NCBI GenBank assembly: GCA_961205875.1
Contig: OY540813.1
Coordinates: 1,273,001 to 1,337,000, forward strand
Source of the DNA: Sialis fuliginosa
Lineage: Eukaryota > Arthropoda > Insecta > Megaloptera > Sialidae
DNA: 64,000 nucleotides
Direction of reading: 5' to 3'
Shown: one piece after another, positions 54,264-64,000 of the stretch
Numbering within the stretch: position 1 is the first letter of the stretch
Layout of the letters: every line of letters starts with the position of its first letter
Translations under genes and position numbers: made by a program
The notes under the pieces: generated by a model
Databases searched by the model: none
The model's input: the letters and a program-made list of their open reading frames with translations, nothing else
Told to the model about the DNA's origin: nothing

Positions 54264-54830
54264 GTTTTTTTGGGTTCTGTGGAAAATTAAGAATCCTTTT
54301 GTCCGTCCGTCTGTCGGTCTGTATAAATTTTATACCGATTAAGATGAGTTTTTTGGGTTCTGTGGAAAATTAAGAATCCTTATAGTTTCGCTCTGTCCGT
54401 CCGTCTGTCTGTCTGTATAAATTTTATACAGATTAAGATGAGTTTTTTGGGTTCTGTGGAAAATTAAGAATCCTTATAGTTTCGCTCTGTCCGTCCGTCT
54501 GTCTGTCTGTATAAATTTTATACAGATTAAGATGAATTTTTTGGGTTCTATGGAAAATTAAGAATCCTTATAGTTTTGCACTGTCCGTCCGTCAGTCTGT
54601 CTGTATAAATTTTATACCGATTAAGATGAGTTTTTTTGGGTTCCGTAGAAAACTAGGAATCCTTATAGTTTTGCACTGTCCGTCTGTCTGTCTGTCTGTA
54701 TAAATTTTATACAGATTAAGATAAGTTTTTTGGCTTCCGTAGAAAAATAAGAATCCTTATAATTTCGCTCTGTCCGTCCGTCTGTCTGTCTGTATAAATT
54801 TTATACCGATTAAGATGAAATTTGGTATTC
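54264..54830. repeat. Tandem array, ~6 copies of a ~92-bp unit
   Basis: Each unit contains TTTTTTGGGTTCTGTGGAAA, CTGTCCGTCCGTCTGTCTGT and TAAATTTTATACCGATTAAG. Starts lie at about 54,267, 54,350, 54,442, 54,536, 54,625 and 54,727. Single relatives occur near 51.4 kb. Confidence 0.92.
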
Positions 54831-54884
54831 GGTCGTAGATTGATAACCCAAAAATAGAAATGATTGGCTTCTTTTTTTGTGATT

Positions 54885-55736
54885 CTCATGAACTCATGTT
54901 ACTAATAAAACAAGTAACTCTTTATTTAATCAATTTAATTACCAAAGTCCGCAAATATAGTTTGTTTTTTAAATTATAGCTTTTTATTTTGTTTATGTTT
55001 TTTCTCCAGTAATGGCAAAGGTAAAACCAGTAATGACCACGTGGTGATGGGCACTTGCTAATGATTACAAAATGATAAGTACTACGACACAAAAGATATA
55101 AAAGAAAGAATCATCAAATTTAATAATTAATAAATAAATTATACGAATAATTAGTTTAAATGTCCACCATTTTGACACCTATTGGCCGATTGTCATCAAA
55201 TCACACTGTAAGACAGTTAAATGTATATAGATTAATATTCAGAAATTGTAGCAACCAAATATCAACAAATATTTTTAATTTAGTACATTTAATTAAAAAA
55301 ATAACCATTACTGGAGTCAGGTACAGTCCCCTGCATTAATGGTCTTGCAGTTTGTATTCATTTTCGTTTATCACAAACTTAGTAGGCTCCTCCCATTTGA
55401 TTAATATAATATTTAAATCATTTCTCCATGTACCAAACAAAGACAGATATTTTTAAATTCATTTGCTAGATAAAGAACTACTCTTCGTTTATAATAGGTA
55501 CTCATATATATTTGTGCAATTCAATTATTATGTAATCTATTGAAAATTATATACGTAAATTTTGTGGCAATAAATATCTGATATTCCGAATTTTAGTATT
55601 TGAATATATTAAACTTGATAGAAAAAGATAACCGATGATGTTTGTCTTTAAATTTGGAATCTGTTGTAAGTGATTCTAGCCTTTAGGGTGCCAGACGAGT
55701 TCTGCAGGCGACTGTACATGACTGGCGCCAGTACCT
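54885..55736. mobile_element. MITE family A copy interrupted by MITE B
   Basis: It starts near TCTCATGAACTCATGTTACT, carries all MITE A landmarks up to ACCATTACTGGAGTCAG, is interrupted at 55,322, and resumes at CATGACTGGCGCCAGTACCT ending before TA. The left terminus is lost. Confidence 0.85.
55322..55716. mobile_element. MITE family B nested in MITE A
   Basis: TACAGTCCCCTGCATTAATG at the left and CAGACGAGTTCTGCAGGCGA then CTGTA at the right, opposite orientation to the copy at 50.1 kb and very similar to it. The host element's text is continuous on either side, so this inserted after the MITE A copy. Confidence 0.88.
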
Positions 55737-56702
55737 TATTTACTTCTTCTGCAATATATTAATATAAAAGTAAACTTTTGGTAACTGCATTACTACAATG
55801 AATATAACAATAGAAAATTTATTAAAAAAAAAAATTATTTAGAAAAAATTGCATTTTTTTTACAGTGTAGGATGTTCCGTGTCTTTTCGAATTTTTGTAT
55901 AAACCGCCTTCCTGCTTCTGTTGTTAACACAGAGCTCTTTACTGTATCCGCTGTTTTGTCTCGGCGTTATATATGGGCTTCCACGTCTTCTAACCTGAAA
56001 CTTTGCTGTTAATAAACTTTGAAACCATTTAAGTTAAAAAAAAATTGCTACAATGAACCGCGGTAATTTTATATAAGAATATATCAAAGATGTGAAATTA
56101 TTGTGTAAAAGTTTTTTAAAACTTCCCCGTTCCTTCCAGTTAATTATGTCTTTCATTTTGGAAAGGGGGAGATATCGCCGCCGTTTTTGTTAATTTTTTT
56201 TATTTTTTTTATACCCTTGCAACTTTTTTTATATAATTATTAATTTATTGTTGCAATTAAAAAAAAGGTTTTTTAATTAAAAATATAATTTATGTGCGAT
56301 TTGATTTGATTTTCAATTACATAAACAAAAAGTTTGAATTTTGTTGAATGCAAAGAGCAAACAAACAAAAAATGAATGTTTTTGGGATGGGGGGAGACAT
56401 AAACTTTATTAATGTTTTCCCTCTTTATAGGTTATAAAATGAAATATAATTATTTAGATTCTCGCCGATTCAATAAAAATTTAATTGCTACATATCATAT
56501 TTGAAATGGATTCAAATTTTCTTATTTCTAGTTCAGTTTTAATAGGTTTCTATTCTGAAGTAGTAAATTCTAAAAATATTTTTGCAACCACATATCATAA
56601 AAATTTTACATCTGACACTAAAATAAATTCACTATGCAAGTTATTCAAATTTACCCTCCCTCACCCCTCAAACAAGAGAAATTAATTTTTTTTAAACGTA
56701 TA
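55737..56702. other. Gene-free stretch
   Basis: Unassigned segments with slightly higher GC lie at 55,870-55,990 (TTTCTGTATAAACCGCC-like text, stops in all frames). The 66-residue plus-strand frame at 56,485 shows no domain. Confidence 0.4.
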
Positions 56703-57194
56703 AGGTAGCTATTTTTTAACTGAATTAGAAATATTTGTTGATATTTGATTACTATCATTTATGAAAATTAATTTATATACATTTAACTGTCTTACAGCGT
56801 GATTTGATGACAATCGGCCAATAGGTGTCAAAATGGTGGACATTTAAACTAATTATTACTATAGTTAATTAATTCATTATTATATTATCATAGCAACTGC
56901 TTTACATTGTTTCAAATTTGACGATTCTTTCTTTTATATCTTTTGTGTCATATACTTATCATTTTGTAATCATTAGCAAGTGTCCATCACTGCGTGTAAC
57001 TGGAGAAAAAACATAAACAAAATGAAAGGTTATAATTTAAAAAACAAACTATATTTGCGTGTTTTGGTAATTAAATTGATTAAATAAAGAGTTACTTGTT
57101 TTATTAGTAACATGAGAATTACAAAAAATAAATTCGTGAATCACAAAAACAGTAAACCTTGCTCTTATAGCGGCCATAACTGGTGCTAGTACCT
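56703..57194. mobile_element. MITE family A copy
   Basis: Left AGGTAGCTATTTTTTAAC (shortened, without GGCACCAGT) and right terminus CATAACTGGTGCTAGTACCT, flanked by TA. The interior matches the family. Confidence 0.82.
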
Positions 57195-58667
57195 TAGGTG
57201 TGTTTACATTTTAAAACTATCCTTCACAAAGACAAGTGGGGACAGAAAGGGGGGGTAGATTTAGAAACACATTGTATTTTTACCTAAATTATACACGCCT
57301 ACCGAAAAGTAGAAATTAAAACAATATTTTTAAAAGCGTTATATACATAGGTGTGTGTGGTACGTTTTAGAACTATACTTCACAAAGACGGGAGGGGGCA
57401 GGGGGGGGGGGGGTCGATTTAGAAACACATTGTATTTTCAGAAAGAGCAGAGCGCAGTGAAAAGTTATTGTTTTGTGTTCCCTTTAACCCTGAATTAATT
57501 AAAGTAGATTAGCATCCATTTTACGAGATAAAGGCGGTCAACCAAAAGTAATCGAATCAGGCCATTTAGTGATCGCCCGTTTTCAAATAATTCTCTGCTG
57601 AAAATTTTAAACACATTTCAGTTTTAAATGTACATTAACTAGATATCAATAAACATAAACAATAATTATTATACAGGGTGATATTTATCTTAAAACGCAC
57701 CTGATTATTTTTTCGTATATTTTTAATTTTTTGATAATTTCAATCTAAATCTAAATGTATGCAAACGTCAAAATGAAAACACGATTTTTTAAAATAAATT
57801 GAGATAAATCTTTGTAAGGGAATATTTTACAACAAACGTTGTAGACCCATATTATAGGAAATTTAATTCTCTACAAAAAATATCCTATAAAATTTTCACG
57901 TAACATGTGTCGTTTTTGAGATATCTTGAAAAAACATATTTTGAGGTGTAACTCCTCCCCCTTACATACGATTTTGATGATTTTCAATTGGGACCGTCCT
58001 CAAGCCAGACTCAACCATCCGACCAAGTTTCAACAATATCGGTTCAGTGGTTCATGAGTTATACGTGTGAGGAAGCAATACATTGTAGATACTAAACTTA
58101 CAAAATATTTTTTATTTGAAAAAAAACTTTGAGAAGCACTGGAATACGCGAACAAAAAAGTATTATAAATTCACATATTCATATTTGCTTGACAATACCA
58201 ACCTCATAAATCCCAAATTTCTCCTATCCATAAATATGCCCATTTTCAATCAAATCATAAAAAAACAAGCAACCTCTAAATTTCCCCCGATCGGATGAAT
58301 TTGCTTTAATGGGTTCGGTAAAAAAACAATCGATGTATAAAAAATTGATTTGTTTATGGCATCAAACAGTACCGATGATTTATTACTAAATTATTAAAAC
58401 CTACCAACACGCAATAGGAGGTTTTTTTTCGTATTAAGATATAGTGTGATTTTGTAGTCCCTGTTATTAGTTTGGGCTATAATCATGAAAACCAAAATTA
58501 CTATTTGTTTTAAAAATGTGTTATGAGTTAATAGCTAGTTGTGTTTCTTTGTTTGAAGAAGACTTAATGATGGTATACGTTCTTTGTTTTGTTTGAATAA
58601 GATACTGGCACCAGTCTTGGACAATACTCCACTTGTTTCATTAAATGTACTATTTAAATATGAAATA
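57195..58667. other. Gene-free, repeat-rich stretch with MITE A stub
   Basis: Two related ~135-bp blocks (AACTATCCTTCACAAAGACA at 57.21 kb and AACTATACTTCACAAAGACG at 57.37 kb, each with TTTAGAAACACATTGTATTT) form a tandem duplication. 57,690-58,075 is the repeat shared with 30.5-30.9 kb. At 58,602-58,665 is the left end of a MITE A (ACTGGCACCAGTCTTGGACA). Confidence 0.6.
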
Positions 58668-60109
58668 CAGGATGTCCAAGATAAGCGTGAATTGCATGAG
58701 GATTTCCTAAACGGTAAGAGACAGTGGCGTAGATAGCTTTTTGCGATGGGGGGATATGACTTAGTATTTAATCTCATATTTTTGGTTCAGGGACCCTCAA
58801 TACGTTTAATTCCGTTAAAATCTCGAGTTCGATTTTTTTCATGATTACTATACTTTATTATACAGTACATTTCATGTATGTATAATAAAAAATATAAAAA
58901 ACGTTTAAAAATATTAATTTGCCTTTTTAAAACCGACTAAAAAGCTGAAAATAAAATTCTATTAGACTCTTTTCGTACTAACTATTGCATTTTAAAAAAA
59001 GTTGATTTTGTTCATACTCTCAGTTAAAAAAATGTCTTTGAGTTTGTTATTATAAATTCTTTTGATCGACTTATAATTTTCGTAGACTCATGGGGGGGGG
59101 ATTGATCCCCTTGATCCCCCCCCCCTATCTACGCCACTGGTAAGAGATACAGATTCGGATAAATGAGAATAATTATTTGTAAGGAAGGGGTGAGTATTAC
59201 TACATAAAAAAATATTAATAATTCTATGTAGTTTAGGCGATATACACAAAAATTTGAAAATTCGGATTTTTTTTAAATGGCTGTAACTTTTTTGTTAAAA
59301 TAGATTAATACTTTTTGTTTGCGGTTTCTTAAATCACTTTTTGTGTAGAATTGATTGGTGTATTTAGAATTTTTATATCACTTTTAGTTTCCGAGTTATA
59401 TGCTCAATTTTTTTTTCTTTTGGGCCACTAAGTTGGCTATAGCATATTTGAACGTGTTTTTTTACTCTACTTTACAACAATATGTCACTTGTCATATTTA
59501 TTTTCGAAAATAAGTCGAAATACTAAATACTATACTCTATTTAATTTAAAAATGCAGTGGTTGCCGTTGTTTTTGACGGTAAAATGCACGTCAAAACCCC
59601 GGCAACCACCGCATTCTTAAATTAAATAGAGTATAGTGATATTTATAAAGTATTTTATTACAAACATTTAAGTAGGCCATGAAAAACAAAAATTGTTAAA
59701 CAAAAATCACAATAACAACAATCAAAATAACAAATGAATTTTTTTTCGATAGTAAATATGACAAGTTACATATCGTTGTAAAGTAGAGTAAAAAACACGT
59801 TCAAATATGCAATAAATAACTAAGTGGCCCATAAGAAAAACTAAAATTAGGGCTTGTAACTCAGAAACTAAAAGTGATATAAAAATTCTAAATACACCAA
59901 TCAATTCTACACAAAAAGGACTTTAAGAAACCGTAAACAAAAAGTACCTATCTACTTTGAGAAAAAAGTTACAGCCATTTAAAGATTTTTGGGTATACTG
60001 CCTAAACTACATACAATTTTTTTGATGTAGTAATATTCCCCTCTTCCTTACAAATAATTCATCTAATTTAACCTTTTAACCTTTAACTCTTTTAATCTTG
60101 GACACCCTG
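58668..60109. mobile_element. Large foldback element (CAGGATGTCCAAGAT termini)
   Basis: Left CAGGATGTCCAAGAT and right ATCTTGGACACCCTG are inverted complements with one mismatch, flanked by TA. Inner arms about 59,160-59,510 and 59,650-60,050 are near-complementary (TTTGAAAATTCGG / TTTAGGCGATATAC region). A sharp central palindrome at 59,529-59,636 is built on ATGCAGTGGTTGCCG. A hAT MITE is nested in the left part. Relatives at 8.6-9.05 and 50.6 kb. Non-coding. Confidence 0.85.
58722..59139. mobile_element. hAT MITE (CAGTGGCGTAGATAG) nested in the foldback
   Basis: Termini CAGTGGCGTAGATAG / CTATCTACGCCACTG are exact complements, flanked by a perfect 8-bp direct repeat GTAAGAGA (58,714-58,721 and 59,140-59,147). 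The interior has G-rich and C-rich blocks near 59,094-59,126 and no gene. Confidence 0.95.
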
Positions 60110-61115
60110 TATATGACAATAGCCCATTTAATTAATTAATAGACGAGACAAAACCCAGGTAAGTCTCGTCCCAACCTAAAATATTACAAAACAATTTGAC
60201 AACATTTAAAAAAAATTTATTTCAATAACGTAAAAAGTAATAATCAGGATATGAATTTTGTAAGACATAAAATAGAATTGAGTTTTGATTTTTTCATATC
60301 ATTTCCATAATATAAACATACGAATACGAATGCACTACAGATGTCTCTATACTCGAAACAAAATTGCATTTGTTATGAATTCGAAAACGAGTTTAGTCCG
60401 CGGTACAGTTTTCTGCAAGTCAGGCGCGCTGAACTGTGGGAGGTATGGGGGGGGGGGGGGGTGGATCGCCTCTTTCATTTCTAACAAAACCTATTTACAT
60501 GTTTCATTTACCTATATTGCATTTGTATTTTGTTTCAGACGGGGATATTTAAATGTGTGTTTTTGATGCTATTGAATATTGCCAGTATGGAAATATAAAA
60601 TAATTAGAAAATATTTATGTACCCGGAGAAAAATGGGGTCGATTTTTTAATAAAAAATTCAGTTGCCGATTAAAAATTGCAATTTTGTATCAAATACAAT
60701 CTCCATTGTAATTTTTATAATACTTCCTCAAGTTTTACTACATTCGTAATTAAAAATATTTTAACTTGAAAAATTAGTATAATATTTAGAATAGAATCAG
60801 CCAACTTTAAACTATAACTAGATGTTTTTCATTTTGATTATTACTGTAAGTAAATGTAAAAACATTAGAGCTAACAAGGGGAAGCAACAGCACGGTTAAT
60901 GAGAATTTCAATGAGCTTGTGGTATGTCAAACTAGAGCAAAAATAAAAAGACACGTGTCCAACAATTTGATCTCATAGGCCTTAATTACAAAGATAATTA
61001 ACTTTGAAAATTTGTGTATGCAATATAACCGTGTATTATGTTCGCTCGAAATATAAGTGTGTTGGCCCTACGGTCAACGCGCTGGCGTCTCGCCTAGTTT
61101 TAAGATTTTGATTTT
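60110..61115. other. Gene-free stretch with 15-base G run
   Basis: The frame at 60,285-60,566 crosses a G run (60,447-60,461) and has no recognisable domain. Just right of the foldback, ATGACAATAGCCCATTTAAT resembles the MITE A interior, hinting that the foldback landed inside a MITE A. Otherwise nothing. Confidence 0.4.
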
Positions 61116-61474
61116 AATTTTTATTTACAATTATTTTTTATTTTTTTGTACACATTACCTCTCCCACTTGCGTAAAAATCGATAAATTAGACATAAATAA
61201 AACATATATTATTATTGACAATAGATGTTTGTGGTTTCTTTCAAGTTTGTTTTTTATTAAAACTTTTCAATTTATTAATTAAAAACTAATGAGTTGTGTC
61301 AATAATAAATTAAATTTGCTTTAAAACAAATTAATAATTATGTACTGGCGTATATATCAATATTTTCATTGTCAATAATAATATATGTTTTATTTATGTC
61401 TAATTTATCGATTTTTACGCAAGTGGGAGAGGTAATGTGTACAAAAAAATAAAAAATAATTGTAAATAAAAATT
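61116..61474. repeat. Inverted repeat with perfect ~107-bp arms
   Basis: Arms 61,116-61,222 and 61,368-61,474, including CATTACCTCTCCCACTTGCG and its complement CGCAAGTGGGAGAGGTAATG. The 145-bp centre is AT-rich. The arms look identical throughout, so it is recent or kept homogeneous by conversion. Confidence 0.9.
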
Positions 61475-61911
61475 AAAAACAAGTTAAATCGCGCTCAATT
61501 TACAAAATGTTCTGAAGAAGGTTATATTCAATAATGTCTAGTTTACAATGAAAACGACAGATGGCACCTGGCAACATTCAATATTGCCAATACCAGAAAT
61601 ATAAATAGTAATGTTCAAAAAAGTTAGTTACTATGACTTCTGAAAGACACCCGAGAAAGCATAGATAGTAAAATAAAAAGTTGGTAAACCAACTATTAAA
61701 TTATTTTGTTGTTTGAGTATCGAATTTATAATAAATAATATTCTAAAAATAAAAACAAATAAAATAACATCATGGGTTGATTTAAAAACCATACACGTCA
61801 ATCATTCCCATCAAAAATGGGCATAAAGTAAGCCCAACAACGAGTTACATAAATGTAAATAGTATCTTAGAAAGTCGTAACTCGCTGTATATTAAATTAA
61901 AATAAAATATA
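61475..61911. other. Gene-free stretch
   Basis: AT-rich with AAAACGACAGATGGCACCTG near 61,552; no frame or repeat recognised. Confidence 0.4.
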
Positions 61912-62512
61912 TATACAGGGTGTGCCATCGGGAATTTTTATCATATATTACATATGTTATTGAAAGACAAACAAATTGGTAATTATTGAAGCGGAAGAAG
62001 GTGTTAAAATAATAAATGTATCTCAAAATACAGGTAAAAGTTTTTGAGGTTGAAGCAATATTTTAGTAACTATCAACTAAATCAAAAAATATACAGGGCT
62101 AAAACAGTTTTTAAATTTTATTGTTAACAAGTTAAGGCCCCTAATGCCTCATTTTAATAAACGTATCTCGAGATACAGGTAAAAGTTTTTGAGCTTGAAG
62201 CAATATTTTAGTAAGTATCAACTAAATCAAAAAATATGCAGTAACAAAAAGGTTTTAACATTTTATTGTTAAGGCCCCTAATGTCTCATTTTAATAAACG
62301 TATCTCGAGATACAGGTAAAAGTTTTTAAGCTTGAAGCTATATTTTAGTAACTATCAACTAAAAAAGTTTTTAAATTTTATTGTGAGCAAGTTATGGCCC
62401 CTAATGCCTCATTTTAATAAACGTATCTCGAGATACAGGTAAAATTTTTTGATTATTTTTTTTTTTTAATTCTGTGATTACATCTTGTACAATATAACCA
62501 TCCTGTATATGG
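61912..62512. repeat. Element with ACAGGGTGTG terminus containing a 4-copy tandem array
   Basis: It starts TATACAGGGTGTGCCATCGG and ends near ACCATCCTGTATA. Inside, CAGGTAAAAGTTTTTGAG recurs at about 62,031, 62,175, 62,312 and 62,436, with GTATCTCGAGATACAGG and AGTTAAGGCCCCTAATGCCT in each unit (124-144 bp). Confidence 0.85.
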
Positions 62513-63193
62513 TACGCGAAGTTTACGACGGCTATCCCCGAACGGCCGTAAAAAGTAACTACAAAACTGTTTTATGTGAGATCGACTTTAAATCGGCTCG
62601 CGACATTGAGGGCCCCTGTCGGATTTGTCGATTACGATGCTCTAAACTCTACCCCCTCCCCCTGCCCCATACCCCATCAATAGTACCCATCACTAACCCC
62701 GCCTTACATCAATCATGGCGTGTGAAAGATAGGAAATGAACAAACCGGAGTGGAAGAACCCCGGAGTATTCCATGGCTCTCTGTGATTTTATTTTCTTTT
62801 ATATTATTAAGTTTTCTTGTCGATGTTGTTCATATTCCATGTGTATTTTTTTTTTGCTCATTTGTTTGGATCTCTGTGGATTGTAGCAAGGTACTGGCAC
62901 CAGTCTTTGACAATACCCCAGTATCGGACACTTGTTTACTCATATGTGTTATATTTGTTGATATTTGATTACTATTTCTTAACAATCATTCAATTTTTTT
63001 AAGAAATATTAATATTTGAGTTCTTTCCATATTAATGATGATATAAATTGTAAAGGATCTGCTGAAATACTATGCTGCATCGTAAAAATTAAACGTTGTA
63101 TTGTATCAAATATAAAACGTTTCTTGAGACAAGTCTACCTATCTTTATTCAAGAAATTGACAGTATGGACACATCTTCTCTCTCTCCCTTCCA

Positions 63194-63224
<31 letters not shown>

Positions 63225-64000
63225 CCTCTCACCTCACTGCTTTCTATATATAATTGCACTTATAGACAGAAACTGAAAACACAGTACTGACGAGAGTTAA
63301 CTTTATTTTTTGATACAAAATTGAAATTTTTAATAAAAAATCGACTTAGTGAATCATAATCACACTTAATTAAATAACAGCTTAATTTGATGACAATCGA
63401 CCAATGGGTGTCAAAATGGTGGACATTTAAACAAATTATTAGTGTAATCTGTTTAAAAAAAAAACTGTACAGTAATTTAATTTAACAGTTTTTGAAGTCG
63501 GCACCAAAACTTAAAATAAAATAAAACTGACTTCAAAAACTGTTAAAAATTATTATATGTAATACTTTTTAGTGTTTATATATATTTTTTTTATTTGTTG
63601 TCCGATCATAAGAAATATTTCTACCAATGGCTCTAACTTGTTCATGTGAAACGGCGAGGGGGTGGAGTGGGGGTGTGGCGTGGGGTAAGGGAGGGGCAAA
63701 TATTTGATAGTGACGTTTGCGTTGTACGTGCACACAAACGTCGACAGTTAAGGAATAATGTCAAGACGTAACTGACATCTACAGTAAACGCCAATCAAAT
63801 TTGTGAACACACTACATATACATTTCAACCAGTCTTCGTTGTTGTAGCTCACGAAAACTCTTTACTTATACACATACATTCACCCACCCACCCACGTACA
63901 AAAATAAGCCGTGGGTCCGACCCTTAAGGTCCACACAATCAACTTCCCATATGACTATAAATACTTGAATACTGATTATTTATTATGTCCATATAGTTTA
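62513..64000. other. Gene-free right end with MITE A pieces and microsatellite
   Basis: 62,560-62,720 is GC-richer and C-rich, with a frame lacking domains. 62,891-62,965 is a MITE A left end (GGTACTGGCACCAGTCTTTG), and 63,375-63,450 another interior piece (GATGACAATCGACCAATGGG). A (TC)n(AC)n microsatellite lies at 63,179-63,225. AACAGTTTTTGAAGTCGG and its complement occur at 63,484 and 63,529. No gene. Confidence 0.5.

Noticed and set aside
62485-62739. 84-residue plus-strand frame with mixed composition
   Set aside because: No signal peptide, domain or splice context, and the C-terminal half is driven by a C-rich block; not enough to call a gene.
63016-63290. Two overlapping frames ending in serine/threonine-rich tails
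   Set aside because: The tails are the TC/AC microsatellite read in two frames.

Overview
This is nuclear DNA of an insect: AT-rich, intron-bearing and packed with short DNA transposons, foldback elements and minisatellites, with one 200-base assembly gap. Several dispersed repeats are of types common in insect (perhaps lepidopteran) genomes, such as an element ending in AGCAGCTAGT, elements rich in GTCTGTCTGTC and short CCTAA arrays. I cannot fix the order or species from sequence alone.

The window holds one clear gene family: seven complete, four-exon genes for small secreted C-type lectins of the insect hemolymph LPS-binding / immulectin-like sort, at 32.9-52.6 kb in the order + + - + + - -. 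All share intron phases 0/1/1. Exon 1 (78 nt) encodes the signal peptide, exon 2 (79 nt) a short polar linker, exon 3 the N-terminal half of the lectin domain, and exon 4 the ligand loop and last cysteines. Every exon was traced by hand with GT-AG junctions; the predicted proteins have 194-200 residues. Three genes carry four lectin cysteines and four carry six. Only the last gene has the EPN motif typical of mannose-type ligand loops. Five genes have a matching TATAAAT core promoter, gene 1 has TATAAAAA and gene 2 has lost its TATA box.

The only other probable host coding sequence is a 51-nt phase-1/1 exon at 28,855-28,905 that reads like the N-terminal exon of a carbonic anhydrase-related protein (CA10/CARP type). 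I find no following exon in the window, so the lectin cluster may lie inside one of its introns.

1-28 kb: no lectin or other intact gene. It holds tandem arrays (1.0-2.1, 2.7-3.2, 10.1-10.5, 21.8-24.3 kb), non-autonomous DNA transposons with readable inverted repeats and target-site duplications (hAT-, PIF/Harbinger- and TA-type), a 748-bp foldback, a Penelope-like GIY-YIG endonuclease fragment and a palindrome with a hammerhead-like core. 28-53 kb: the carbonic anhydrase-related exon, a Tigger/pogo-type element with a transposase C-terminus remnant, and the lectin cluster with transposons in many introns. 53-64 kb: transposons and repeats only, including a hAT element with a perfect 8-bp duplication, nested insertions and a tandem array at 62 kb.
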